Positions 1 to 5,081 of a stretch of 5,081 nucleotides of DNA are shown one piece after another. Position 1 is the stretch's first letter. Each line of letters opens with the position of its first letter. Origin of the DNA: Microbacteriaceae bacterium UBA6152 (GTDB lineage Bacteria; Actinomycetota; Actinomycetes; Actinomycetales; Microbacteriaceae); assembly GCA_002423075.1 (NCBI GenBank), contig DIUS01000060.1, positions 1-5,081 of the forward strand. The letters are read 5' to 3'. A program made the position numbers and the translations under genes. The notes under the pieces are model-generated. The model saw nothing but the letters and a program-made list of their open reading frames with translations, made no database searches and had not been told where the DNA came from.

Positions 1-186
1 TTCGTGCGGTCGAGCGGCGAGCAGCGCACGAGCAACTTCATGCTCTGGCAGAGCGCCTATGCCGAGATGGTCTTCTTGAACACGCTCTGGCCCGACTTCC
101 GGCGCCGACACCTGTGGGCGGCCATCGAAGACTTCGCGCGTCGCGACCGCCGCTTCGGCGGGGCGGTGGATGCTCCGGCCGAGTAG
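1..186 (+). CDS. uppS: Undecaprenyl diphosphate synthase (cis-prenyltransferase), C-terminal 61 residues, 5' truncated by window edge
   Basis: Only the C-terminal end is present, open from base 1 to the TAG at 184-186. The fragment opens with [13 protein letters not shown], the signature of cis-prenyltransferases (usual form RTSGEQR-SNF), followed by LLWQ-AYAE- and LWPDF-like segments and the terminal ARRDRRFGG block. By alignment from memory with the E. coli enzyme, Arg3, Arg9 and Ser11 of the fragment match Arg194, Arg200 and Ser202, which bind the isopentenyl diphosphate phosphates. Glu22 matches the metal-linked Glu213. These enzymes add isopentenyl diphosphate units in cis to build the polyprenyl diphosphate precursor of the lipid carrier for peptidoglycan, in the cytoplasm or at the membrane face. 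Actinobacteria often carry two homologues with different chain lengths, and this fragment cannot tell which one it is. Ser replaces the usual Thr in the RTSGE motif, a mild change. The gene converges on the LysR regulator and is probably unrelated to it. Confidence 0.9.
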   Translation, partial: FVRSSGEQRTSNFMLWQSAYAEMVFLNTLWPDFRRRHLWAAIEDFARRDRRFGGAVDAPAE

Positions 187-203
187 CCCTCGCGCGGACG
201 TGC

Positions 204-225
204 GGCTGCTCCGGTGCGAGCAGTC
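204..225. terminator. Candidate hairpin in the convergent intergenic gap
   Basis: Between the two converging stop codons lies CTGCTC (206-211), a 6-nt loop and GAGCAG (218-223). The stem can extend by one G-T wobble and one G-C pair to 204/225. No T tract follows on either strand, so it is not a canonical intrinsic terminator. High-GC actinobacteria often have hairpins without a strong T tract between convergent genes, so a bidirectional terminator is possible but weakly supported. Confidence 0.3.
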
Positions 226-227
226 CC

Positions 228-1157
228 TCAGGCAGGGGAGGTCCAGTCGCCGACATCCAGTTCGACAGCCGCCAGCAGCGCTGCGTCGACAGCCGGAACC
301 CCGCGGGCGGCGCTGAGCGCGACCGCGTGCACGGTGCGGCTGGGCATTCCCGCAACACGCACCAGCCGAACCTCCTCGGGCACGGTCACGCTCGAGAGCG
401 CGAGCCGGGGAAGCTGCGCCACCCCGAGCCCGTTGGCCACGAGCCCCAGCACCGCCGCAGCGTTGTCGGTCTCGTGGGCGATGCGCGGCTGGAAACCGGC
501 CGTCTGACACGCCTGTAACAGATTGCCGCGGCACTGCGGGCACCCCGCTATCCACTCAGAACTCGAGTACTGCTGCAGGGTCGTGCGACTTCCGTCGCGG
601 TCTTCGGCGGCGGGCTCGGCGATGAGCACCTCATCATCGAACAACGGCGCCATGGTGAGCTCATCGGGGTACCGCGCGTGCGGATCGCTCCAGTCGTCGG
701 GGTATCGAAAGGTGATGGCGAGATCTGCGCGACCGTTGCGCAGCAGGTCGAGGGCCTCGGGCGGTTCTACTTCGACATAGCTCAGTCGCACACCCGGATA
801 CCGGGCTGCCATGGCCCCCAGCAGTCGAGGAACCACCGTTGCCGACGCGGTCGGGAAGGCCGCTACCCGCACTGCTCCCGATCTCAGACCGCCCAGTTCG
901 CTGATCTCGCCGTTCGCCGCGTCGAGAGCTGACTGCACGGTCACGGCGTGCCGGGCGAGCACCGCCCCGGCTTCAGTGAGACGCACGGTGCGTCCGGCGC
1001 GGATCACGAGAGGCTGGCCCAGTCGAGCGGATGCTCGAGAGAGGTGCTGGCTCACTGCGGGCTGACTGTAGCCGAGCAGGGCAGCGGCGCCGCTGAGGGT
1101 CTTCTCGTCGGCGACAGCCCGCACGATGCGCAAGGTGGTGAGGTCGATCTCTGACAC
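228..1157 (-). CDS. LysR-type transcriptional regulator (LTTR), divergent from the PLP enzyme/ABC importer operon
   Basis: This is a 309-residue DNA-binding regulator, the usual LTTR length. Numbering is from the GTG at 1157-1155. An N-terminal winged helix-turn-helix occupies about residues 5-65, with the typical TLSGAAALLGYSQPAVSQHL (residues 20-39) and the wing motif RTVRLTEAG. A linker helix follows (about 66-88), then a two-lobed effector-binding domain (about 90-300), beginning GAVRVAAFPTASATVVP and containing the usual NGRADLAI and VANGLGVAQLP segments. The frame is open to a GTG at 1193, and other starts exist at 1169 (TTG) and 1163 (GTG). I chose 1157 because it gives the family's short leader before the first helix and leaves the palindrome at 1171-1187 outside the gene. 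No start has a strong Shine-Dalgarno. Cys206, Cys209 and Cys217 form C-x2-C-x7-C in the effector domain. It probably controls the divergent operon and itself. The effector is unknown. Confidence 0.93.
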   Translation of the reverse strand: MSEIDLTTLRIVRAVADEKTLSGAAALLGYSQPAVSQHLSRASARLGQPLVIRAGRTVRLTEAGAVLARHAVTVQSALDAANGEISELGGLRSGAVRVAAFPTASATVVPRLLGAMAARYPGVRLSYVEVEPPEALDLLRNGRADLAITFRYPDDWSDPHARYPDELTMAPLFDDEVLIAEPAAEDRDGSRTTLQQYSSSEWIAGCPQCRGNLLQACQTAGFQPRIAHETDNAAAVLGLVANGLGVAQLPRLALSSVTVPEEVRLVRVAGMPSRTVHAVALSAARGVPAVDAALLAAVELDVGDWTSPA

Positions 1158-1240
1158 GGTCACGCTCAAACATAACGCAGAGTTATGAATCACTGAAGCA
1201 ATCTGGCCTTGTTGGATGATACGTCGACCACGACCCTGGG
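1158..1240. promoter_or_regulatory. Divergent promoter region between the LysR regulator and the PLP-enzyme operon
   Basis: These 83 bp separate the two divergent genes and must hold the promoters of both if the chosen starts are right. On the - strand, CATAAC (1187-1182) resembles a -10 box, would put the start of transcription near 1175, and lies inside the LTTR palindrome. This would fit autorepression. On the + strand, GATGAT (1215-1220) is a weak -10 candidate that would give a leader of roughly 14 nt to the ATG at 1241. No convincing -35 box was found for either, as expected for activator-dependent promoters. The individual boxes are guesses; the region as a shared promoter is well supported by gene layout. 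Confidence 0.45.
1171..1187. promoter_or_regulatory. LysR-type operator: perfect inverted repeat CATAAC-N5-GTTATG (T-N11-A box)
   Basis: The two 6-nt arms are exactly complementary around GCAGA. T1173 and A1185 are separated by exactly 11 bases, matching the T-N11-A consensus known for LTTR binding sites. The site is AT-rich in a GC-rich setting and sits in the gap between the regulator and its divergent neighbour, where the recognition site of an LTTR is normally found. Its centre (1179) is about 48 bp upstream of the start expected from the weak -10 at 1215-1220. The regulator's identity as the binder is inferred from position. Confidence 0.7.
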
Positions 1241-2341
1241 ATGGTGAACCTCTCCCTCGATGACGCTCGGCGCCAGTTTCCGACTGGTTCGGGCTATCTC
1301 GACGCCGCGACGATGGGTATCCCGCCTCTCAGCGCCGTCGACGCTCTCGGCGAAGACCTCATGCTGTGGGGCTCGGGGCGACGAGACCCTGGCCACTACG
1401 GGGGCGTGGTGGAGCGCGCACGCGCCGCCTACGCGCGACTCGTGCGAGCATCCGTCGATGACGTCTCGATCGGGGCGCAGACTTCGGTCATGGCCGCACT
1501 CGCTGCAGATGCTGTGCCGCACGGCGGCGAAGTTCTCGTCGTCGACGGCGACTTCACCTCAGTGGTTTACCCGTTCAAGGTGCGGCACCCTGAGCGCGCC
1601 CGATCGGTCGCTCTGCACACCCTCGCCGATGAGATCGGTCCGCAGACGGCGATGGTGGTCTTCTCTCTCGTGCAGTCGTCGACCGGTCAGCTTGCGCCCG
1701 TCGACCAGATTCGCGAGGCGGCCGCGGCCGCCGGGGCCATCACGGTGTGCGACGTCACGCAGGCCGCGGGTGTGTATCCCGTGGATGCCGCCGACTGGCA
1801 CATCACCGTCTGCCACGCGTACAAATGGCTGTGCAGCCCGCGTGGCGTCGGCTTTATGACAGTGTCGAGCGAGATTCGCGACCGCATCAGGCCGTTGCAC
1901 GCCGGGTGGTACGCCGGGGATGACGTATGGCAGTCGATCTACGGCCCAGAGATGCATCTCGCCGAGAACGCTCGGCGCTTCGACATCTCGCCGGCCTGGC
2001 AGGCCTGGGTGGGCGCAGCCCCCGCGCTCGACCTGTTCGCATCGCTCGACATCGCCGCGCTGCACGTGCGAACCAGCCGCCTCGCCGACACCGTGCTCGA
2101 AGAGCTCGACCGTGAGCCTCGTGGGCAGTCGATCATCGCGCTCGACGACCCACGGGGTAGTCTGCTGGCTGCGGTGCGCGCAGCAGGGCTCACCGCGAGC
2201 GGCCGGGACGGTCGAATTCGTCTGTCTTTTCACCTATGGAACGACGACATCGACGTATTGCGAGCTATCCAGGCTCTGAAATCGTTGCGTGAACCGGAAG
2301 GAGTTCTACTCGCTCAGCATGCATCACAGCCAATAGAGTGA
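1241..2341 (+). CDS. PLP-dependent class V aminotransferase-fold enzyme (cysteine desulfurase / isopenicillin N epimerase-like), specificity unknown
   Basis: This is a 366-residue cytoplasmic fold-type I enzyme. PLP-site residues can be placed. SIGAQTS (76-82) is the phosphate-binding loop with Thr81. VVDGDFTSV (101-109) is the strand-loop typical of this family. Asp171 in CDVTQAAG should pair with the PLP ring nitrogen. Lys195 in CHAYKWLCSPRGVG should form the Schiff base. Arg327 in RIRLSFHLWN should bind the substrate carboxylate. Class V members include cysteine desulfurases, kynureninases, isopenicillin N epimerase-like enzymes and sulfoxide lyases. The C-terminal loop before Arg327 has no cysteine, so a SufS/IscS-type persulfide mechanism looks unlikely. 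Cys170, Cys191 and Cys198 all lie close to the cofactor residues. The start ATG has no clear Shine-Dalgarno, but the N-terminus fits the family. The protein runs about 20 residues past the usual last helix. It heads an operon with a peptide-type importer, so it probably acts on the imported compound. The reaction is not identifiable from sequence. Confidence 0.9.
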   Translation: MVNLSLDDARRQFPTGSGYLDAATMGIPPLSAVDALGEDLMLWGSGRRDPGHYGGVVERARAAYARLVRASVDDVSIGAQTSVMAALAADAVPHGGEVLVVDGDFTSVVYPFKVRHPERARSVALHTLADEIGPQTAMVVFSLVQSSTGQLAPVDQIREAAAAAGAITVCDVTQAAGVYPVDAADWHITVCHAYKWLCSPRGVGFMTVSSEIRDRIRPLHAGWYAGDDVWQSIYGPEMHLAENARRFDISPAWQAWVGAAPALDLFASLDIAALHVRTSRLADTVLEELDREPRGQSIIALDDPRGSLLAAVRAAGLTASGRDGRIRLSFHLWNDDIDVLRAIQALKSLREPEGVLLAQHASQPIE

Positions 2342-2385
2342 ATCGCCGTTCACGGAACTCGCGGCCGATTCGCGCACCATTCGAC

Positions 2386-2390
2386 GGAGG
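2386..2390 (+). promoter_or_regulatory. Shine-Dalgarno GGAGG deciding the start of the solute-binding protein
   Basis: GGAGG lies 10 nt before the ATG at 2401. The reading frame stays open upstream to a GTG at 2338 that overlaps the previous stop. That longer form would put about 21 arginine-rich residues ahead of the lipoprotein signal, so 2401 is the better start. The remaining 59-nt gap (2342-2400) shows no clear terminator or promoter. Confidence 0.8.
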
Positions 2391-2400
2391 TCAACACAGC

Positions 2401-2475
2401 ATGACTCGACAATCTCGCCGCTTCGCGGTGACCATCGCCACACTGGCGGCGGCAGCGATGGCACTCAGCGCCTGC
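2401..2475 (+). other. Lipoprotein signal peptide with lipobox
   Basis: Residues 1-25 show the three parts of a Sec-type lipoprotein signal. The basic start MTRQSRR is followed by a hydrophobic alanine-rich core (8-22) and the lipobox L-S-A-C. Cys25 (codon 2473-2475) would be lipidated and become residue 1 of the mature protein. A Ser/Gly/Asp-rich flexible linker follows, typical of actinobacterial solute-binding proteins tethered to the outer face of the membrane. Confidence 0.9.
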
Positions 2476-3978
2476 ACTCCTGCAGGCCCATCGTCGTCGG
2501 GCGACGACACCAGGCTCACCGTGGCGTTGCCCGGCTCGCTTTCGAACCTGTATGTGGGTCAAGAGAACGGCATCCTCAACTATTACGTCGCCTCGATCGC
2601 GCAAGAGGGTCTCGTAGCCCTCGACGCCGAGGGCCAGATCCAACCTGCACTCGCCGAGAGCTGGGAGCAGGTCGACGAGGTGACCTACCGCTACACGCTG
2701 CGGGAGAACGCGACCTTCCACGACGGTTCACCCGTGACGGTCGATGATGTGATCTTCTCGATCCAGCAGGCGCAAGATCCCGAGCTCTCACCCGGCTTCT
2801 CGTTCTACCTGGGCGGCATCGCCTCGATGGAGGAGACCGCCGAGCGTGAGTTGACGATCACTCTCGTCGAGCCCGACGCGACCTTTGCGACACTGATGAG
2901 TACGGTCGGCGCGCTGTACGTGACGTCGCGTGCTTACTGGGAGGCGAACGAGGGGGCGATTGGCACCGGCGCCGGCCTTCTGATGGGCACCGGCCCGTTC
3001 CAGGTGACCGAGTTCGTCCCTGACTCGCACGTCGAGTTCACGGCTGTCGACACCTGGTGGGGCGGCGTGCCCGACCTCGAGTCGGTGCGCATCGACTTCA
3101 TCCCCGACGAGAACACGCGGCTGCTCGCAGCGCAGTCGGGCCAGATCGATGTCGCCTTCAACGTGCCCTTCACGCAGGCCACGCAGTGGGAGTCGATCTC
3201 GGGTGCCGAGGTGCAGTTCGTCAATGACCTCTCGTACGTAGGTTTGCTGTTCGACTTGAGCGTGGCGCCGTTCGACGACGTCAAGGTGCGCGAAGCGTTC
3301 GCCCACGCCGTCGACCGCGAGGCCATCGTGTCAAGTGTGCTCGGTGGACACGGTGAAGTGGCTCTCGCCATCCCGACCCCTGAGTCGCTATTTACGGCCT
3401 ACGGCCCCGACGGAGCCGCCGCCGCCCTGGCCGAGGGCGAGCAGTTCGCCTTCGACCTCGACGCTGCTGCTGCCGCCCTTGCGGCGTCGAGCGTTCCCGA
3501 AGGTTTCACGACTGAGCTCACCTACCCGGCAACGGGCCCCGAGCTGGGCCGTTCGGCACTCGCGCTGTCGGCCAACCTGGCCGAGATCGGTGTCACCGTG
3601 AACGTGCGCGAAGTTACCATCGAAGAATGGCTCGCCACGATCGGCGACGGAGAACACGGCGTCGGCTACATGTGGTACTTCTCGACGACGGGCGACCCCG
3701 GAGAAGTCATCTCGTATCTGTACGGCCCCGAAAACCCTTCGCAGTACGAGAACGAGACAGTCCGTGCTTTGCTCGCCGAGGCCTTTATCGAGAGCGACCC
3801 GGTGAGACGTGCCGATCTCATCCTGGAGGCCGACAACCTCGCGCGGCCCGACCTCGCGAGCGCGCCGCTGTGGTGGGGCCAGTCGGCGACGGCGTACCTC
3901 AACGGCTGGAGCCTCAGCACTCCCTCGCCGTTCGTGTTCACCAACCCGTGGCCGACCCTGCTGACCAAGGCCGACTGA
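2401..3978 (+). CDS. ABC transporter solute-binding lipoprotein, family 5 (peptide/opine/nickel class)
   Basis: This 525-residue precursor is the full length expected for DppA/OppA-type binding proteins. After the lipidated Cys25 and a short linker comes the family 5 fold. Landmarks are EGLVALDAEGQIQPALAESW early on, then TFHDGSPVTVDDVIFSI (His107-Asp108-Gly109), the hallmark of the family. GTGPFQV, WWGGVPDLESVRIDFIP and the LAAQSGQIDVAF segment lie in the middle. VREAFAHAVDREAIV (296-310) is the second signature. The C-terminal part is rich in aromatic residues and ends in NPWPTLLTKAD. It captures substrate outside the membrane and delivers it to the permease pair encoded next (gap of 1 nt). 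Family members bind di- and oligopeptides, opines, nickel chelates, sugars or antibiotics, and sequence alone does not fix the ligand. Linkage to a PLP enzyme suggests an amino acid-like or peptide-like ligand. No damage is seen. Confidence 0.95.
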   Translation: MTRQSRRFAVTIATLAAAAMALSACTPAGPSSSGDDTRLTVALPGSLSNLYVGQENGILNYYVASIAQEGLVALDAEGQIQPALAESWEQVDEVTYRYTLRENATFHDGSPVTVDDVIFSIQQAQDPELSPGFSFYLGGIASMEETAERELTITLVEPDATFATLMSTVGALYVTSRAYWEANEGAIGTGAGLLMGTGPFQVTEFVPDSHVEFTAVDTWWGGVPDLESVRIDFIPDENTRLLAAQSGQIDVAFNVPFTQATQWESISGAEVQFVNDLSYVGLLFDLSVAPFDDVKVREAFAHAVDREAIVSSVLGGHGEVALAIPTPESLFTAYGPDGAAAALAEGEQFAFDLDAAAAALAASSVPEGFTTELTYPATGPELGRSALALSANLAEIGVTVNVREVTIEEWLATIGDGEHGVGYMWYFSTTGDPGEVISYLYGPENPSQYENETVRALLAEAFIESDPVRRADLILEADNLARPDLASAPLWWGQSATAYLNGWSLSTPSPFVFTNPWPTLLTKAD

Positions 3979-3979
3979 T

Positions 3980-4975
3980 ATGCAGAGTGCGCCTCGCCGC
4001 GCACTCCTCGCGGGGTGGGCGTCCTCCTTCTGGGGGATGCTCACCCTGCGTCTTCTCGGAGTGTTCCTGATCGTCGTGGTGCTGTCGGTGCTGATCTTCG
4101 GCATGATGCACCTGATTCCGGGAGACCTCGTGCGCAACCTCTTGGGGTTGCGTCCGGCGAGCCCCGAGACGATCGCGGCCATCCGCGAGCAGTACCGACT
4201 CGACGACCCGATCTGGTTGCAGTACCTCAACTGGCTCGGCAACGCTCTGCAGGGCGACCTCGGCGTCTCGATTCGCTATCAGGTTCCTGTCGCCGACGCG
4301 ATCGCGAGTCGCATTCCTCTGACCGCGATGCTCGCCGTGATGGCCATGATCATCGCCGCCGTCACCGCGATTCCCCTCGGCGTGATCGCTGCCCGCCGTC
4401 ACCAGTCAGCGGTCGATCAAGTCGTCACCGGCTTCTCGGTCATCGGTTTGAGCGCTCCCGCGTTCGTCGTGTCGCTGCTGTTGCTCTACGTGTTCGCCTA
4501 CTACCTCCCGATCTTTCCTGTGTACGGAGGCGGCACTGACTTCGCCTCGCGGGTTTACCACCTCGTGCTGCCGTCGATCGCTCTCGCCGTCGGCCTTGCG
4601 GCCATTCTCATGAGGCTCACGAGAGCGGCGATGATCGAGTCGCTCGCGAGCGACTACGTCACCTTCGCCCGTTCGCGCGGGTTGAGCGAGCTGACGGTGC
4701 TCGGTCTCGCTTTGCGCAACTCGTCGATTCCGATCATCACTGCGGCGGGCTTGGTCTTCACCTACGTCATTGGCGGCACGATCCTGGTCGAAACGGCGTT
4801 CGCGCTTCCTGGCCTCGGGCTCATGTTGCAAGACGCCGTGCTGTTCAAAGACATCGCGCTCGTGCAGGCCCTCGTATTGCTGATCGCCGTAGTGATCGCC
4901 CTCATCACGGTGGCTATCGACCTCACCTACGCGGTCATCGATCCGCGCGTGCGGCGCGGGGGGAGGTCACAATGA
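3980..4975 (+). CDS. ABC transporter permease, DppB/OppB-like (first permease of a peptide-type importer)
   Basis: This 331-residue integral membrane protein is close to the normal DppB length. Predicted membrane segments are about 22-43, 112-137, 149-179, 192-212, 251-270 and 290-320. The large outside loop after segment 1 carries the family pattern HLIPGD, then LRLDDP-like and GDLGVSIRY blocks, which separates DppB from DppC types. The cytoplasmic EAA loop, which docks the ATPase, is at about 218-258 (SDYVTFARSRGLSE through the conserved Gly257). ETAFALPGLG (271-280) and the terminal DPRVRRGG are also typical. The start ATG follows the previous stop by 1 nt and has AAGG at 3967-3970, 9 nt upstream. 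An internal ATG at 4037 begins just before segment 1 and is a less likely alternative. The start of the next gene overlaps its stop codon, so translation is probably coupled. Substrate specificity lies mainly in the binding protein. Confidence 0.95.
   Translation: MQSAPRRALLAGWASSFWGMLTLRLLGVFLIVVVLSVLIFGMMHLIPGDLVRNLLGLRPASPETIAAIREQYRLDDPIWLQYLNWLGNALQGDLGVSIRYQVPVADAIASRIPLTAMLAVMAMIIAAVTAIPLGVIAARRHQSAVDQVVTGFSVIGLSAPAFVVSLLLLYVFAYYLPIFPVYGGGTDFASRVYHLVLPSIALAVGLAAILMRLTRAAMIESLASDYVTFARSRGLSELTVLGLALRNSSIPIITAAGLVFTYVIGGTILVETAFALPGLGLMLQDAVLFKDIALVQALVLLIAVVIALITVAIDLTYAVIDPRVRRGGRSQ
4961..4966 (+). promoter_or_regulatory. Shine-Dalgarno GGGAGG for the second permease
   Basis: GGGAGG ends 5 nt before the ATG at 4972. 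It supports that start over the in-frame ATG at 5017, which has no ribosome binding site. The site lies inside the end of the upstream permease gene. Confidence 0.8.
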
Positions 4976-5081
4976 CCACCACCACAACGACAGCCCTCGC
5001 ACTCAAGCCCGCCATCATGGCCCGCCGGGGAGGCCGAGGGCTGCTCGTCATCACGAGCAGCATCGTTGCCGTGTCGCTGCT
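4972..5081 (+). CDS. ABC transporter permease, DppC-like, N-terminal fragment cut off by window end
   Basis: The first 36 codons are present. The start overlaps the stop of the DppB-like gene as ATGA. The protein begins with six threonines in a row, then a basic cytoplasmic stretch (KPAIMARRGGRG), then a hydrophobic run (LLVITSSIVAVSLL) that looks like the start of the first membrane segment. DppC-type permeases commonly start with a short polar, basic tail before segment 1, and they follow DppB in nearly all such operons. The call therefore rests mostly on position, with the visible residues consistent but not diagnostic. It would form the heterodimeric channel with the upstream permease. 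The ATPase gene(s) would be expected further downstream. Confidence 0.8.
   Translation, partial: MTTTTTTALALKPAIMARRGGRGLLVITSSIVAVSL

Noticed and set aside
1158..1193. Longer LysR regulator starting at the GTG at 1193
   Set aside because: The added 12 residues are not typical of the family and would be encoded by the operator palindrome. The GTG at 1157 gives the usual N-terminus.
1559..2233. Open frame of 224 codons on the - strand within the PLP-enzyme gene
   Set aside because: It lies wholly antisense to a gene with intact catalytic residues. The translation is of low-complexity composition and matches no family I know.
2298..2336. AAGGAG followed 15 nt later by an ATG that encodes a five-residue peptide (MHHSQ) inside the 3' end of the PLP-enzyme gene
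   Set aside because: The spacing is too long for efficient initiation and the peptide is tiny. The purine run is explained by the Pro-Glu-Gly codons of the enzyme. A coupling or leader peptide role cannot be supported.
2359..2377. CGCG-N7-CGCG in the gap before the binding-protein gene as a possible terminator or operator
   Set aside because: CGCG repeats occur by chance in GC-rich DNA, the stem is only 4 bp and no T tract follows. Operon spacing argues against termination here.
2338..2400. Extended N-terminus of the binding protein from a GTG overlapping the previous stop
   Set aside because: It would place an Arg-rich stretch before the lipoprotein signal. The ATG at 2401 has a good GGAGG and gives a standard signal peptide.
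3388..4242. Long open frame of 284 codons on the - strand across the end of the binding-protein gene and the start of the permease gene
   Set aside because: It is antisense to two well-supported genes and spans their junction. Its translation is rich in Arg, Gly, Ser and His with no recognisable domain. This is expected of antisense frames in GC-rich DNA.
4975..4992. Six-codon threonine run (ACC/ACA/ACG) at the start of the second permease as a possible phase-variable repeat
   Set aside because: The codons are mixed, the repeat is short and it is in frame in threes, so slippage would not switch the gene off.

Overview
The window is visibly GC-rich, with codon third positions dominated by G and C. 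It has GTG starts, a lipoprotein signal with an AC lipobox, and a uppS gene of the actinobacterial kind. Together these suggest a high-GC Gram-positive actinobacterium. A member of Microbacteriaceae is my best guess from general appearance, but nothing here proves the family.

Layout: (1) 1-186 (+) is the 3' end of a cis-prenyltransferase (undecaprenyl diphosphate synthase), a housekeeping cell-wall gene. (2) A 41-bp convergent gap with a small hairpin follows. (3) 228-1157 (-) is a LysR-type transcriptional regulator (LTTR). (4) The short divergent region 1158-1240 carries a perfect 17-bp inverted repeat, CATAAC-N5-GTTATG, which fits the T-N11-A LTTR box exactly. (5) 1241-2341 (+) is a class V fold-type I PLP enzyme. 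(6) 2401-3978 (+) is a family 5 (peptide/nickel type) solute-binding lipoprotein. (7) 3980-4975 (+) is a DppB-like permease. (8) 4972-5081 (+) is the start of the DppC-like partner permease, cut off by the window end.

The four + strand genes from 1241 onward are spaced like one operon: a 59-nt gap, then a 1-nt gap, then an ATGA overlap. The LTTR is divergent from them. The simplest reading is a substrate-inducible uptake-and-use locus. A surface lipoprotein binds a peptide-like or amino-group-bearing compound, the DppB/DppC channel imports it, and the PLP enzyme acts on it in the cytoplasm. The LTTR would sense the compound or a product and control the operon through the palindrome. The ATPase subunit(s) are not in the window and would be expected downstream. 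The substrate cannot be read from the sequence.

I see no CRISPR array, RNA gene, insertion sequence, defence gene or phage gene. This is a fairly ordinary metabolic locus. The points most worth a second look are the operator, the unassigned PLP enzyme tied to a peptide-type importer, and the cysteine patterns in the regulator and the enzyme.
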